A stretch of 64,000 nt of DNA, taken from positions 5,783,501 through 5,847,500 of the forward strand of contig NZ_CP089985.1 of assembly GCF_021390155.1 (NCBI RefSeq), read 5' to 3'. The DNA is from Pseudomonas sp. HN11 (lineage in GTDB: Bacteria > Pseudomonadota > Gammaproteobacteria > Pseudomonadales > Pseudomonadaceae). The translations under genes were made by a program, and so were the position numbers. The notes under the pieces are model-generated. The model made no database searches. It was not told the DNA's origin and worked only from the letters and a program-made list of their open reading frames with translations. Each line of letters begins with the position of its first letter. The first letter of the stretch is position 1. This document shows positions 10,827 to 18,918 of the stretch, piece by piece.

Positions 10827-11021
10827 AGTCCTTGGCAGGCAGGCGGTGGCCTTAGCTCAGGCGAGGCCTGAGGTTCTAACAGTAGCTCAGATTACACAAA
10901 GAAACCGGTGCCGGACGCACTCAATGATGGCAATTTGATTTCACTCACAAAAATAGTCGATTTAGACACAAACGGCTGCCGCGCTTACTATCCGAAGCAG
11001 ACATCCATAAGGGGACATACC

Positions 11022-11474
11022 ATGACCATTGAATGGGTCTGCAAGCACCACAATGAGCTGGGCAAGGAGCAGCTTTACGCCATCCTGCATCTGCGCAACG
11101 AGGTCTTCGTTGTCGAGCAGAAATGCGTTTATCAGGACATCGACGGGCAGGATCTGTCGGGCGACACCCATCATTTGATGGCCTGGCAGGATGACCAGTT
11201 GGTGGCCTACCTGCGCCTGCTGGACCCGGAGACCCAGGGTGGTGATGTGGTCGTCGGCCGAGTGATTGTGGCGCCGCTAGCGCGTGGCACCGGGCTGGGG
11301 CACCGGATGATGGAAGAAACACTCAAGCAGATTGAAGATATCTGGCCTGAAACACCGATTTTCCTGTCAGCCCAGGCGCATTTGCAAGGCTACTACGGGC
11401 GCTATGGGTTTGTGGTGGCCAGTGAGGAATACCTTGAGGATGATATTCCGCACATTGGTATGCGCCGGGATTGA
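11022..11474 (+). CDS. elaA: GNAT family N-acetyltransferase, ElaA type
   Basis: A 150-residue acyltransferase of the ElaA branch of the GNAT superfamily. The start at 11022 has a strong AAGGGG ribosome binding site ten bases upstream; the frame is open further upstream but without a good RBS. Visible family features are the N-terminal LYAILHLRNEVFVVEQKC(V)Y segment characteristic of ElaA, the acetyl-CoA loop GRVIVAPLARGTGLGHRMM (Q/RxxGxG/A type, residues about 85-103), and the C-terminal YYGRYGFV. Substrate is unknown. A REPIN and then an IS element follow directly. Confidence 0.88.
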   Translation: MTIEWVCKHHNELGKEQLYAILHLRNEVFVVEQKCVYQDIDGQDLSGDTHHLMAWQDDQLVAYLRLLDPETQGGDVVVGRVIVAPLARGTGLGHRMMEETLKQIEDIWPETPIFLSAQAHLQGYYGRYGFVVASEEYLEDDIPHIGMRRD

Positions 11475-11480
11475 AGGCCT

Positions 11481-11556
11481 CTTCGCGAGCAAGCCCGCCC
11501 CCACATTGGATCGGGTTCACACGGTCAAAATGTGGGAGCGGGCTTGCTCGCGAAAG
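11481..11556. repeat. REPIN (REP doublet), GCGAGCAAGCCCGC family
   Basis: Two inverted REP copies: CTTCGCGAGCAAGCCCGCCC (from 11481) and its near-complement ending GGCTTGCTCGCGAAAG (to 11556), with a 20-odd-base spacer. This is the TGTGGGAGCGGGCTTGCTCG family seen at five other places in the window. An IS3 element is inserted 6 bases beyond its right end. Confidence 0.85.
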
Positions 11557-11595
11557 CGTCAGTGAAGTGCGCCCCAAAAGTTGGACAGTTGTTGG

Positions 11596-12405
11596 TTAGG
11601 CTACAGCGGACTTGACCCTATAGGCTACAGGGCTCAGTCCGCCAAGCTTCACTTTGATTCGTTTATAGTTGTAGTAATGGATGTACTCATCCAACCCAGC
11701 TTGCAACTGTTCCACGTTGTCGAAGTTTTTTCGGTAGTAAAATTCTGACTTCAGTGTGCCGAAAAAACTCTCCATTGTGGCGTTGTCATAACAGTTTCCT
11801 CTGCGTGACATGCTTTGCTCCAGCCCCGCCTTTTCCAGTCGCTCTCGGTATTTTGAGTGTCGGTAATGCCAGCCCTGATCCGAGTGCAGCATAGGCTTAG
11901 CCCCCTCAGGTAAGCGTTGAAGAGCTTTTTCCAACATCTCGCCCACCAAAGCATATTGGGGGCGCATGGCCATCTGATAGGCCACAATCTCGCCGTTGTA
12001 CAAATCTAAAACTGGAGATAAGTACATCTTCTTGCCAGCCACTTTGAACTCGGTGACATCAGTTACCCATTTCTGATTCGGTTTCTCAGCCTCGAATTGA
12101 CGAGCCAGTGTATTGGGCGATACATCTCCCATCGGTCCGTTATACGACCGGTATTTCTTTGGTCGCACGGTGCATTTCAGACCCAGCTCCCCCATCAGCC
12201 GACGTACCGTTTTCCCGTTGATCTGTGGTCGTTCTTTACGAAGCTCTAAAGTCATACGACGATAACCAAGACAGCCCATATGCTCATTCTGGAGGTTCTG
12301 GATAGCTGCTTTGACCGAGGCAAACCGGTCTGCAACGCCCATCGCTTTGAGTTGGTAGTAGTACGTGCTTCGCGCAAGGCTCACCAGCTTGAGCAACTCA
12401 CTCAA
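11596..12405 (-). CDS. IS3-family transposase OrfB (DDE integrase domain)
   Basis: The catalytic half of the IS transposase, 269 residues counted from its first in-frame start. The rve integrase core shows the DDE triad: Asp in WVTDVTEF, Asp in LHSDQGWHY, and Glu in ATMESFFGTLKSE. The N-terminal HTH_21-like segment contains YGYRRMTLEL-type sequence (GCLGYRRMTLELRKE). The frame stays open upstream into the end of orfA (K-A-R-L-V-S-E-L-K around 12440), so the active protein is almost certainly an OrfA-OrfB fusion made by -1 frameshifting, not a product started at 12405. It ends 9 bases inside the inner edge of the right-hand inverted repeat. It appears full length with no disrupting mutation. 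Confidence 0.93.
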   Translation of the reverse strand: MSELLKLVSLARSTYYYQLKAMGVADRFASVKAAIQNLQNEHMGCLGYRRMTLELRKERPQINGKTVRRLMGELGLKCTVRPKKYRSYNGPMGDVSPNTLARQFEAEKPNQKWVTDVTEFKVAGKKMYLSPVLDLYNGEIVAYQMAMRPQYALVGEMLEKALQRLPEGAKPMLHSDQGWHYRHSKYRERLEKAGLEQSMSRRGNCYDNATMESFFGTLKSEFYYRKNFDNVEQLQAGLDEYIHYYNYKRIKVKLGGLSPVAYRVKSAVA

Positions 12406-12431
12406 GGAAAACTCTTGCTTAAGCTCACTGA

Positions 12432-12971
12432 CTAATCGGGCTTTTTCTTCTGTTCTTTCTCCCGCCTCATCACTGCCTCGCCTAACTCCCCAAGCTTTTT
12501 TAGGTAGGCGTTCTCCATGCGCAGATACTTGAGCTCATCGAGCAACGTCTTGTGTTCGGGCTCAGGGGCAGTGATTGGGGCAGAAGATTTACGTGGTTTA
12601 ATGGGTGGCTTAGACATAACGGTACACAGTCCTTTTTTCCCTGACTCCAGGGCTTCAATGCCGCCACTGTAATACTGCTGCTGCCATCTGCCCACCTGAG
12701 TGGAGTTACCCAAATTGAAAAGCGCCGCTGCGCGGCGTAAGGAAAGGGAGTCACGCCACATGCGTTGTAGGACGGAGAACTTGAACAAGGCGGAGTAACG
12801 TTGGCCGGTGGTGCTCAAACTGGCCTCACCGTGCAATCGATACGCCTCGACCCAGCGACGAAGCAATGTAGGGTCCATTTGAAATTGAGCGGCGATACGG
12901 CGAAAGCCTCGGCCTTTCTCAAGGAAAGTGGTAATAGCGGATAGCTTGAACTGCGTCGTGTACTTACTCAT
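12432..12971 (-). CDS. IS3-family transposase OrfA (helix-turn-helix, leucine zipper)
   Basis: A 179-residue DNA-binding subunit of the IS element. The start at 12971 gives MSKYTTQFKLSAITTFLEKG, the usual opening of IS150-type OrfA. Two helix-turn-helix repeats (about residues 8-50 and 65-105) are followed by a predicted coiled coil LLDELKYLRMENAYLKKLGEL (about 140-162) for multimerisation. An A-rich stretch (sense AAGAAAAAG) lies four codons before the stop and is the probable slippage site giving the OrfAB transposase. On its own OrfA acts in related elements as a regulator of transposition. Confidence 0.9.
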   Translation of the reverse strand: MSKYTTQFKLSAITTFLEKGRGFRRIAAQFQMDPTLLRRWVEAYRLHGEASLSTTGQRYSALFKFSVLQRMWRDSLSLRRAAALFNLGNSTQVGRWQQQYYSGGIEALESGKKGLCTVMSKPPIKPRKSSAPITAPEPEHKTLLDELKYLRMENAYLKKLGELGEAVMRREKEQKKKPD

Positions 12972-13045
12972 GAAAAATACGCCCCAAGAATTGGATGGGT
13001 GTCCAACTTCTGGGGCGCACTTCATCAGCCCAGCCACTGCCGAAT

Positions 13046-13342
13046 TCAGGGATAACCCAATACCTGCTTGACCACCGTCAGGTTTGCCTCAATCCAAGCC
13101 TTATCAATCGCCCCCCAGCTGCGAATCCGATAGTGTCCGGCATGGTTACGGGCACCGTCTTGCTGCTCGAATTCACACAGGATATCCAGGTCGGCCAACG
13201 CCGTTATGGTGTCCTGCGCCGTGCGCCGGGGCATGCCGGTGAAATCGGTCAATGCCGGGACGCTGCTGGCCTGGCCGCTGTCGATCAAATAGGCCACGTA
13301 CAGGCGGCGATAGAAGCTGCTTTTGGTCTTGCTCACATCCAT
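13046..13342 (-). CDS. Small winged helix-turn-helix domain protein
   Basis: A 98-residue protein that reads as a single winged-helix domain: an opening helix (YRRLYVAYLIDSG), a helix-turn-helix (SVPALTDFTGMPRRTAQDTITALADLDIL, about residues 27-55) and a short wing. This suggests DNA binding, but no regulated gene can be named. It is encoded downstream of, and 19 bases from, the YgjP-like peptidase gene on the same strand, so they may form one transcript. Its 3' end faces the IS element; the insertion did not cut the frame. Confidence 0.7.
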   Translation of the reverse strand: MDVSKTKSSFYRRLYVAYLIDSGQASSVPALTDFTGMPRRTAQDTITALADLDILCEFEQQDGARNHAGHYRIRSWGAIDKAWIEANLTVVKQVLGYP

Positions 13343-13361
13343 GGTCGGTCGCCTTGTGCAG

Positions 13362-13862
13362 TCAGGATTTGCCCTGCAGGTCGCGATACGTGAGGTATAC
13401 CCGCAGGTCGAATTCCACCTGATGGTAGCCTGGCATCATGTACTCACAGAGTTTGTAGAACGCCTTGTTGTGGTCCGATTCCTTGAAGTGCGCCAGTTCG
13501 TGTACCACGATCATGCGCAGGAACTCCGGCGCGGCCTCCTTGAACAGCGCCGCTATACGGATCTCTTTCTTCGACTTCAAATTTCCACCCTGCACCCGCG
13601 AGATGGTGGTGTGCAGGCCGAGGGCACGGTGGGTCAGATCCAGGCGGTTATCGAACAGCACTTTGTCGATGGCCGGTGCATTGCGCAGATGTTCCTGCTT
13701 CAAGGCCAGGGCGTAGGCGTACAGCGCCTTGTCGCTCTGCACGGGGTGGCGTTCGGGGTAACGTTGTTCCAGGTAGGCTCCCAACTGATCCTCGGCGATC
13801 AGTTGGCGCACTTTTTCCTGGAGGGCGGCGGGATAGGCCTGGAGGTATTTCAGCGCGGTCAT
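13362..13862 (-). CDS. YgjP-like zinc metallopeptidase domain protein
   Basis: A 166-residue protein with the gluzincin-like motif HELAHFKESDHNKAFYKL (HExxH plus a third ligand His, residues about 118-135), typical of the YgjP/WLM-like (former DUF45) M48-related metallopeptidases. The rest is mostly helical and basic. The physiological substrate of this family is unknown. It lies in tandem with the small winged-helix gene downstream, and upstream is the end of a large cyclic-di-GMP protein transcribed in the same direction with a 42-base gap. Confidence 0.8.
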   Translation of the reverse strand: MTALKYLQAYPAALQEKVRQLIAEDQLGAYLEQRYPERHPVQSDKALYAYALALKQEHLRNAPAIDKVLFDNRLDLTHRALGLHTTISRVQGGNLKSKKEIRIAALFKEAAPEFLRMIVVHELAHFKESDHNKAFYKLCEYMMPGYHQVEFDLRVYLTYRDLQGKS

Positions 13863-13904
13863 GGAGTCTGCAACAGGGTTCGGATGGGCGCCAGTGTAGC
13901 GAAT

Positions 13905-16010
13905 TCAGCGCAGGCGGGCGCGCACCCAGGCGGCCATCTCATCAACTATCAACGGCTGCGCCGCCAGCGGGCCCTGGATAAACGGGCAACCATTGGCCTT
14001 GAGCCATTGGGCTTGCTCTTGGGTTTCTACCCCTTCAGCTACCACCACGACATCAAAATGCCCGCACAGCTCGATGATGCTGCGCGCCATCACTGCGTCC
14101 CGCGCTGAACCCGGCAGACGCGCGACCAATTGCGGGTCGAGCTTGAGTGTATCGAAGGCCAAATCGCGCAGATGCGCCAGGGAACAGTTGCCCAGGCCAA
14201 AGTCATCCAGGGCGGTGCGCACGCCGATCTGGCGCAACAATTCAAGCTGCTTGGTCGACTCGTCCAGATTGCTCATGAGGCAGTCCTCACTGATTTCTAC
14301 CTCCAACTGCCGCCCCTGCAATCCATGTCGTTCAAGTACCTCCTGCAGTTGGGCCGCCAGGTTGGGCATATTGAACTGGTTGCTGCTCAGGCTCACGCTC
14401 AGCACCAGCTCAGCATCGAACGTGGCTTTCCATGCCTGGCGCTGGGCAGCGACCTGCTGGTAAATCCAAGTGCTCAGCTGGCTGATCAACCTAGCCTCTT
14501 CCAGCAACGGCAAGAACAGCCCTGGCGGCACATCGCCGACACTCGGGTGCTGCCAGCGCAACAGCGCTTCCACACCACGCAGGCGCCCGTCCTCCAGGGA
14601 GACCTGGGGCTGATACACCAGGGTGAAGTCCTTGTTTTGAATCGCCGTGCGCACGCTGTCTTCAAGCATCAGGCGCGAGCGGGCGCGGCCGTTCATTTCC
14701 TGGTCGTAGTAGCGATACTGCTGACGCCCGGCGCGCTTGGCTTCATACATGGCAATATCGGCGGCGCGCAGCAGGCCATTCAAGTCCGAACCACAATCCG
14801 GGAACGTGGCGATGCCGATGCTCACGCCAAGCATCACCTCCAGGCCATCCACCTGTTGGCAGATCGACACGCGTTCGATCAGTTTTTCCGCAATCTTCGC
14901 AGCCTGCTCCGGAAACTCCAGCGTCAGCAACGCGGTGAATTCATCGCCCCCCATACGCCCGAGGATGTCGTAGGAACGCAGGCAGCCCTGTAGTTGCTCG
15001 GAGACCCAGCGCAATACCCGATCGCCGGCGTCATGGCCAAGGGAATCGTTGACCCGCTTGAAGCCGTCGAGGTCCAGGTAGAGCAATACCAAAGATTGTT
15101 CCAAGCGCTCACTGCGCAGCAGGATGTTCTCCACCGCCTGATAGAAACCGCGCCGGTTCAGCAGCCCGGTCAATGGATCCGTGACTGCCTGGAACTCTAG
15201 TTGCTGATGCAAGTGGCGAACTTCGGACATGTCCAGCACCGTCACCACCATCGCCTTCTGTTCGGCCGGCAACGGCGCGCACGACAACGCCACCGGCACC
15301 TGCTGGCCGCGGCTGGTACGTAAGATCGCATCGTGCAGGCGCCAAGTGTCGCCCTGGCGGTAAGCGGTATACATCAGCGAATCCGGCCAGGCCGGCACGT
15401 GGGGCTTTTGCAGGAAACCCAGGAAATCCTGGCCTTGCAGCTCATCCATCGTCGCATTGAGCAAGCGTGATATCGCAGGGTTGGCGTACTCGATCACGCC
15501 TTCTTCGCCGACCACCAGAATGCCTTCGGCGGCGTTGTCCAGCACCGAGGCATTGAAGGCGCGGGCCGATTCCAAGTCATGGCTCAGGCGCTGCAACGCA
15601 CGGCGATTGCGCTGATGCTCCAGCAACGCCTGGACCTTAGGCTTGAGGATATGCGGGTCGAAGGGTTTGAACAGGTAATCGATGGCGCCACTGGCGTAGC
15701 CCTCCAGCACCGCGGCCGGGGATTGGGCATTGGCGCTGAGGAAGATGATCGGCGTCATCTTCGTGCGTTGGCTGCCGCGCATCAGACGGGCCACTTCAAA
15801 GCCGTCCATGCCGGGCATCTTCACGTCCAACAGCACCAAATCGACGTCATGCGCGAGCAACAACTCAAGGGCTTCCAGGCCGGAACCGGCGGTGATGATC
15901 TGCCAGTCTTCGCGCTGCAAAAGCGCGCGCATGCTGAGCAGGTTTTCAGGGTAGTCATCGACCACCAAAAGAACCGAGTCGCCATCGCCGTGGTGTGGAG
16001 CGCAATCCAT
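13905..16010 (-). CDS. Response regulator with PAS, GGDEF and EAL domains (c-di-GMP signalling)
   Basis: A 701-residue regulator of cyclic-di-GMP. The ATG at 16010 is preferred to a GTG 12 codons earlier because AAGGA precedes it. Order: receiver domain (about 12-125; DD near the start, phospho-acceptor Asp in LVLLDVKMPG, Lys in LFKPFD), a coiled linker, a PAS domain (about 155-275), GGDEF (about 285-445) and EAL (about 455-700). The GGDEF core is intact (YLDLDGFKRVND, GRMGGDEF) with an RxxD inhibitory site (RSYD) five residues before it, so diguanylate cyclase activity is plausible. The EAL domain keeps EALL, the Glu of EISE, DDFG, LKLD and AEGVET, but the usual metal-binding Asn in the VNLS motif is Ser (SVSLSSNQF), so phosphodiesterase activity is doubtful. 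No partner kinase is adjacent. Confidence 0.92.
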   Translation of the reverse strand: MDCAPHHGDGDSVLLVVDDYPENLLSMRALLQREDWQIITAGSGLEALELLLAHDVDLVLLDVKMPGMDGFEVARLMRGSQRTKMTPIIFLSANAQSPAAVLEGYASGAIDYLFKPFDPHILKPKVQALLEHQRNRRALQRLSHDLESARAFNASVLDNAAEGILVVGEEGVIEYANPAISRLLNATMDELQGQDFLGFLQKPHVPAWPDSLMYTAYRQGDTWRLHDAILRTSRGQQVPVALSCAPLPAEQKAMVVTVLDMSEVRHLHQQLEFQAVTDPLTGLLNRRGFYQAVENILLRSERLEQSLVLLYLDLDGFKRVNDSLGHDAGDRVLRWVSEQLQGCLRSYDILGRMGGDEFTALLTLEFPEQAAKIAEKLIERVSICQQVDGLEVMLGVSIGIATFPDCGSDLNGLLRAADIAMYEAKRAGRQQYRYYDQEMNGRARSRLMLEDSVRTAIQNKDFTLVYQPQVSLEDGRLRGVEALLRWQHPSVGDVPPGLFLPLLEEARLISQLSTWIYQQVAAQRQAWKATFDAELVLSVSLSSNQFNMPNLAAQLQEVLERHGLQGRQLEVEISEDCLMSNLDESTKQLELLRQIGVRTALDDFGLGNCSLAHLRDLAFDTLKLDPQLVARLPGSARDAVMARSIIELCGHFDVVVVAEGVETQEQAQWLKANGCPFIQGPLAAQPLIVDEMAAWVRARLR

Positions 16011-16238
16011 GCTACGTCTCTTCCTTGAAGGAGCTGCTCCGGTCACTTCTGAGATAAAACCCGGACAAACACTGAGGCATCACTCTATCCCCGGTGCCGA
16101 AAAATCAGAAGTAATGGCAGTGCCATCATTGCGCCAATTTTCAGGAAGCCGACTAACGGTAAGTGCCTGAAGCCCACGGACCATGGGAAACATGGCTTTT
16201 TGACACTCCTTTGACGCCAATAAAGTGCCAGCAACCAT

Positions 16239-16267
16239 TTAACAAGTCGGTTAACACCACCTATAAA
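16239..16267 (+). promoter_or_regulatory. Predicted sigma-70 promoter of the alginate lyase gene
   Basis: TTAACA (16239-16244), 17-base spacer, TATAAA (16262-16267), each one mismatch from consensus. It would start transcription near 16274, giving a leader of about 50 bases before the ATG at 16324. The rest of the 313-base gap from 16011 holds no gene I can support; a 68-residue minus-strand frame there looks spurious. Confidence 0.55.
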
Positions 16268-16323
16268 GAACCTGTCTGGCCCAAGGGCCATAGCCTACAC
16301 CCCTCCGTAAAAAGGCCTACGCC

Positions 16324-16989
16324 ATGATCGACCTATCCACTTGGAACCTCAGCATCCCTGTCGGCTCCCCGCCCGCGACCATCGAAACCCCCAAACTGAT
16401 GAGTGGCTTCAAGGACCAATATTTCCAGGCCGAAGGCAGCAGCGTGCAATTCTGGACGCCCGTGACCGGTACCCGTACTGAAAATGCCGTGTACCCGCGC
16501 AGTGAATTGCGCGAAACCTATGCTGATGGGCGGTTGCGCAACTGGACCTATCCGGATGCGGATAACTTTCTACGTGCCACCTTGGAAGTTAATCAGGTGC
16601 CGTCCAGCGGCAAGATCGTTATTGGGCAGATTCACGCGTATGACAGTCAGAAACCGCTGATCAAGCTGGAGTACCAATTCAAGGAGAAGACCCAGACCGG
16701 CAACATTGTCGCCAAAGTCCGCATGCGCCCGGATGATGGTGAAGGACGGGTAATCATCGTTGCCTCGAATGTGCCGCTGGAGAAGAGTTTTACCTATGTG
16801 ATCAACCTCAATAAAGCCGGGTTGCTCAGTGTGTATGCCGCAGATGGCGAGTGGAATGAGCGGATTGGAGCCGCGTGGGGGGCGAAGCCACTGTATTTCA
16901 AGGCGGGCGCATATGTGCAGGACAACAGTGGAGACAGCAAGGAAGGGGCGAGAGTGACGTTTGCGAAGTTGGATATCGATCACGACTGA
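16324..16989 (+). CDS. Polysaccharide lyase family 7, probable alginate lyase
   Basis: A 221-residue single-domain protein of the PL7 beta-jelly-roll lyases. All three family motifs are present in order: RSELRE (about residues 60-65), QIH (about 101-103) and YFKAGAYVQ (about 190-198), which carry the catalytic Arg, Gln, His and Tyr. The last motif has Val where YNQ is usual. It would cleave alginate (mannuronate/guluronate) by beta-elimination. No signal peptide is visible (MIDLSTWNLSIPVGS), so it is predicted cytosolic or exported by another route, like some short Pseudomonas PL7 enzymes. It is monocistronic, with a good promoter upstream, and is not near the alginate biosynthetic cluster. 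Confidence 0.9.
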   Translation: MIDLSTWNLSIPVGSPPATIETPKLMSGFKDQYFQAEGSSVQFWTPVTGTRTENAVYPRSELRETYADGRLRNWTYPDADNFLRATLEVNQVPSSGKIVIGQIHAYDSQKPLIKLEYQFKEKTQTGNIVAKVRMRPDDGEGRVIIVASNVPLEKSFTYVINLNKAGLLSVYAADGEWNERIGAAWGAKPLYFKAGAYVQDNSGDSKEGARVTFAKLDIDHD

Positions 16990-17002
16990 ACCCTGATAGG
17001 TT

Positions 17003-17022
17003 ACCCGGTGCCGGGCTTTTTG
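17003..17022 (+). terminator. Weak terminator-like hairpin after the alginate lyase gene
   Basis: A short GC-rich stem (CCC/GGG around GGTGCC) followed by CTTTTTG, 14 bases past the stop codon. Short stem, so low confidence. Confidence 0.4.
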
Positions 17023-17207
17023 AATTCCTCGATATACTGAAGAATAAAAAAGCCCATCGAGGTAGCAAAGTTATATAAGAAACTGTCAAACCTCACAGGT
17101 GAAGCGCCCATACTCCACTTTAAATTCTGCGTCCAGCGTCAAATGGCTACAACTCCCCTAAACTAAGAGAGGGCGAAACTTCATCCTATTTTCCCGAGGA
17201 ATAATGA

Positions 17208-17636
17208 ATGCCTAGCTTAATTACTATTGCTCAAGGTCCCGTTTCGGGATTTTCCTCGGGCAACCAACCGAAAATACATAACGCAGTACCGCCTGGAAAT
17301 TTTTTCACCGGTCCTCAGACGTTTCCGGTCGTCAGTATTAATGCACGGTATCTGGTCCTCTACCACCTGCTCGATCAAGACACCCGGATTAGCGATAAAG
17401 TTACCTACTACGTGTATCCGGTTCCCTCTGCCGGTTTCCCGACTGCGACTGTTATCACCACGCTGCTGACCGCTCCACTCTTACAAGCATTCATCAACAA
17501 TAAACGAGAGCATTATGAGGCAGAGGCGCCCTTCAAATTCAGTTCGCCTGGCACCTACGACGTTTATTTCGAACATACCAATGCATCCCAAACTTACACT
17601 GTCATTTCACAAAATCTTCGATTTACCGTTATCTGA
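17208..17636 (+). CDS. Uncharacterised 142-residue protein
   Basis: I do not recognise this gene. The frame begins with a well-placed GAGGA ribosome binding site 8 bases before the ATG, has no overlapping competitor, and ends 48 bases before the fba terminator, so it is probably real. The protein is rich in Thr, Val, Tyr and Pro with alternating short hydrophobic stretches (YLVLYHLL, KVTYYVYPV, YTVISQNLRFTVI), suggesting an all-beta, Ig-like fold; the phrase GTYDVYFEHTNASQTY is typical of such strands. There is no signal peptide, membrane segment or cysteine. Base composition is noticeably less GC-rich than the flanking genes, which hints at acquisition. Function unknown. Confidence 0.65.
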   Translation: MPSLITIAQGPVSGFSSGNQPKIHNAVPPGNFFTGPQTFPVVSINARYLVLYHLLDQDTRISDKVTYYVYPVPSAGFPTATVITTLLTAPLLQAFINNKREHYEAEAPFKFSSPGTYDVYFEHTNASQTYTVISQNLRFTVI

Positions 17637-17683
17637 ATAACTGGCACGCGCTGACACACAACGTCCGATAAATCATCCGGCAC

Positions 17684-17711
17684 AAAAAACCCGCATCACT
17701 GCGGGTTTTTT
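17684..17711. terminator. Bidirectional intrinsic terminator at the end of fba
   Basis: Symmetrical AAAAAACCCGCA-TCAC-TGCGGGTTTTTT. It lies 19 bases beyond the fba stop codon on the minus strand and 48 bases beyond the stop of the convergent orphan gene, serving both. Confidence 0.9.
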
Positions 17712-17729
17712 GTTTGAACAGACTCAGTC

Positions 17730-18794
17730 TTAGTTGACCTTAGCGTTCAACTCACCCTTCAAATACCGCTGATACATCGCTTCCAGCGAAATCGGCTTGA
17801 TCTTAGAAGCATTACCCGCAGTACCAAACGCTTCATAACGCGCGATACACACGTCACGCATAGCGGTCACGGTGGCGCCGAAGAATTTACGCGGGTCAAA
17901 CTCGCTCGGGTTGGTGGCCATCAGGCGACGCATCGCACCGGTGGATGCCAGGCGCAGGTCGGTGTCGATGTTGACCTTGCGCACGCCGTACTTGATGCCT
18001 TCGACGATTTCTTCAACCGGTACGCCGTAGGTTTCTTTGATGTCGCCGCCGTACTGGTTGATGATCGCCAGCCACTCTTGCGGCACCGAGGAAGAACCGT
18101 GCATCACCAGGTGGGTGTTGGGGATGCGCTTGTGGATTTCCTTGATGCGGTCAATGGCCAGCACGTCACCGGTAGGCGGCTTGGTGAACTTGTAGGCGCC
18201 GTGGCTGGTGCCGATGGCGATGGCCAGGGCGTCGACTTGGGTCTTCTTGACGAAGTCCGCAGCTTCTTCCGGGTCGGTCAGCATTTGGCTGTGATCCAGC
18301 ACGCCTTCAGCGCCGATGCCGTCTTCTTCGCCGGCCATGCCGGTTTCCAGGGAACCCAGGCAGCCCAGCTCGCCTTCAACCGATACGCCGCAGGCGTGAG
18401 CCATGGCCACAGTTTGTTGAGTGACGCGTACGTTGTACTCGTAGTCGGTCGGGGTCTTGCCGTCTTCGCCAAGGGAGCCGTCCATCATGACCGAGCTGAA
18501 GCCCAGTTGAATGGAGCGCTGGCACACGTCCGGGCTGGTGCCGTGGTCCTGGTGCATGCACACCGGGATATGCGGGAATTCTTCGATCGCGGCAAGGATC
18601 AGGTGACGCAGGAACGGCGCACCGGCGTATTTGCGGGCACCGGCCGAAGCCTGGACGATCACGGGGGAGTCGGTCTTGTCAGCGGCTTCCATGATGGCGC
18701 GCATCTGCTCAAGGTTGTTGACGTTAAAGGCTGGGACGCCGTAGCCAAACTCGGCTGCGTGGTCCAGCATTTGACGCATGCTGATAAGTGCCAT
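17730..18794 (-). CDS. fba: Fructose-bisphosphate aldolase, class II
   Basis: A 354-residue zinc aldolase that interconverts fructose 1,6-bisphosphate with glyceraldehyde-3-phosphate and dihydroxyacetone phosphate. In pseudomonads it works mainly in gluconeogenesis and the hexose-recycling loop. Class II signatures are plain: VPAFNVNN near residue 20, the zinc-binding HQDHG (about 80-84), EGELGCLG (about 137-144), GTSHGAYK (about 203-210), HGSSSVP (about 236-242) and KVNIDTDLR (about 278-286). Length is normal for the CbbA-like subtype. It is the last glycolytic gene of the tkt-epd-pgk-fba run and is followed by a strong bidirectional terminator. Two small lipoprotein genes separate it from pgk. 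Confidence 0.96.
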   Translation of the reverse strand: MALISMRQMLDHAAEFGYGVPAFNVNNLEQMRAIMEAADKTDSPVIVQASAGARKYAGAPFLRHLILAAIEEFPHIPVCMHQDHGTSPDVCQRSIQLGFSSVMMDGSLGEDGKTPTDYEYNVRVTQQTVAMAHACGVSVEGELGCLGSLETGMAGEEDGIGAEGVLDHSQMLTDPEEAADFVKKTQVDALAIAIGTSHGAYKFTKPPTGDVLAIDRIKEIHKRIPNTHLVMHGSSSVPQEWLAIINQYGGDIKETYGVPVEEIVEGIKYGVRKVNIDTDLRLASTGAMRRLMATNPSEFDPRKFFGATVTAMRDVCIARYEAFGTAGNASKIKPISLEAMYQRYLKGELNAKVN

Positions 18795-18918
18795 TGTGTT
18801 GTCTCTCCCGGTCGAGGGTCGTTAATCGTGCAAGCCTGCCGTAGCGGCGGCTGCTATTCAAGTTATTGCAGGTCAGGCTTTCAATACCTGGCCTGCTGAA
18901 TCGTTATTTCTGTCAGGC

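Larger units (their letters stand above)
11563..13024 (-). mobile_element. Complete IS3-family insertion sequence (IS150-like group), 1462 bp
   Basis: The element is bounded by 25-bp terminal inverted repeats with one mismatch: 11563-11587 (TGAAGTGCGCCCCAAAAGTT, then GGACA) and 13000-13024. It is flanked by a 4-bp direct repeat TCAG (11559-11562 and 13025-13028), the expected target duplication. It encodes two overlapping frames on the minus strand, orfA and a DDE transposase orfB, in the -1 relation used by IS3 elements. A 16-pair hairpin (12980-12995 with 13002-13017) lies between the upstream end and the orfA start; such structures can block translation from read-through transcripts. Everything needed for transposition looks intact. 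Confidence 0.95.

Noticed and set aside
16085..16291. 68-residue minus-strand frame before the alginate lyase
   Set aside because: No ribosome binding site, no family resemblance, and it overlaps the predicted promoter of the plus-strand lyase gene.
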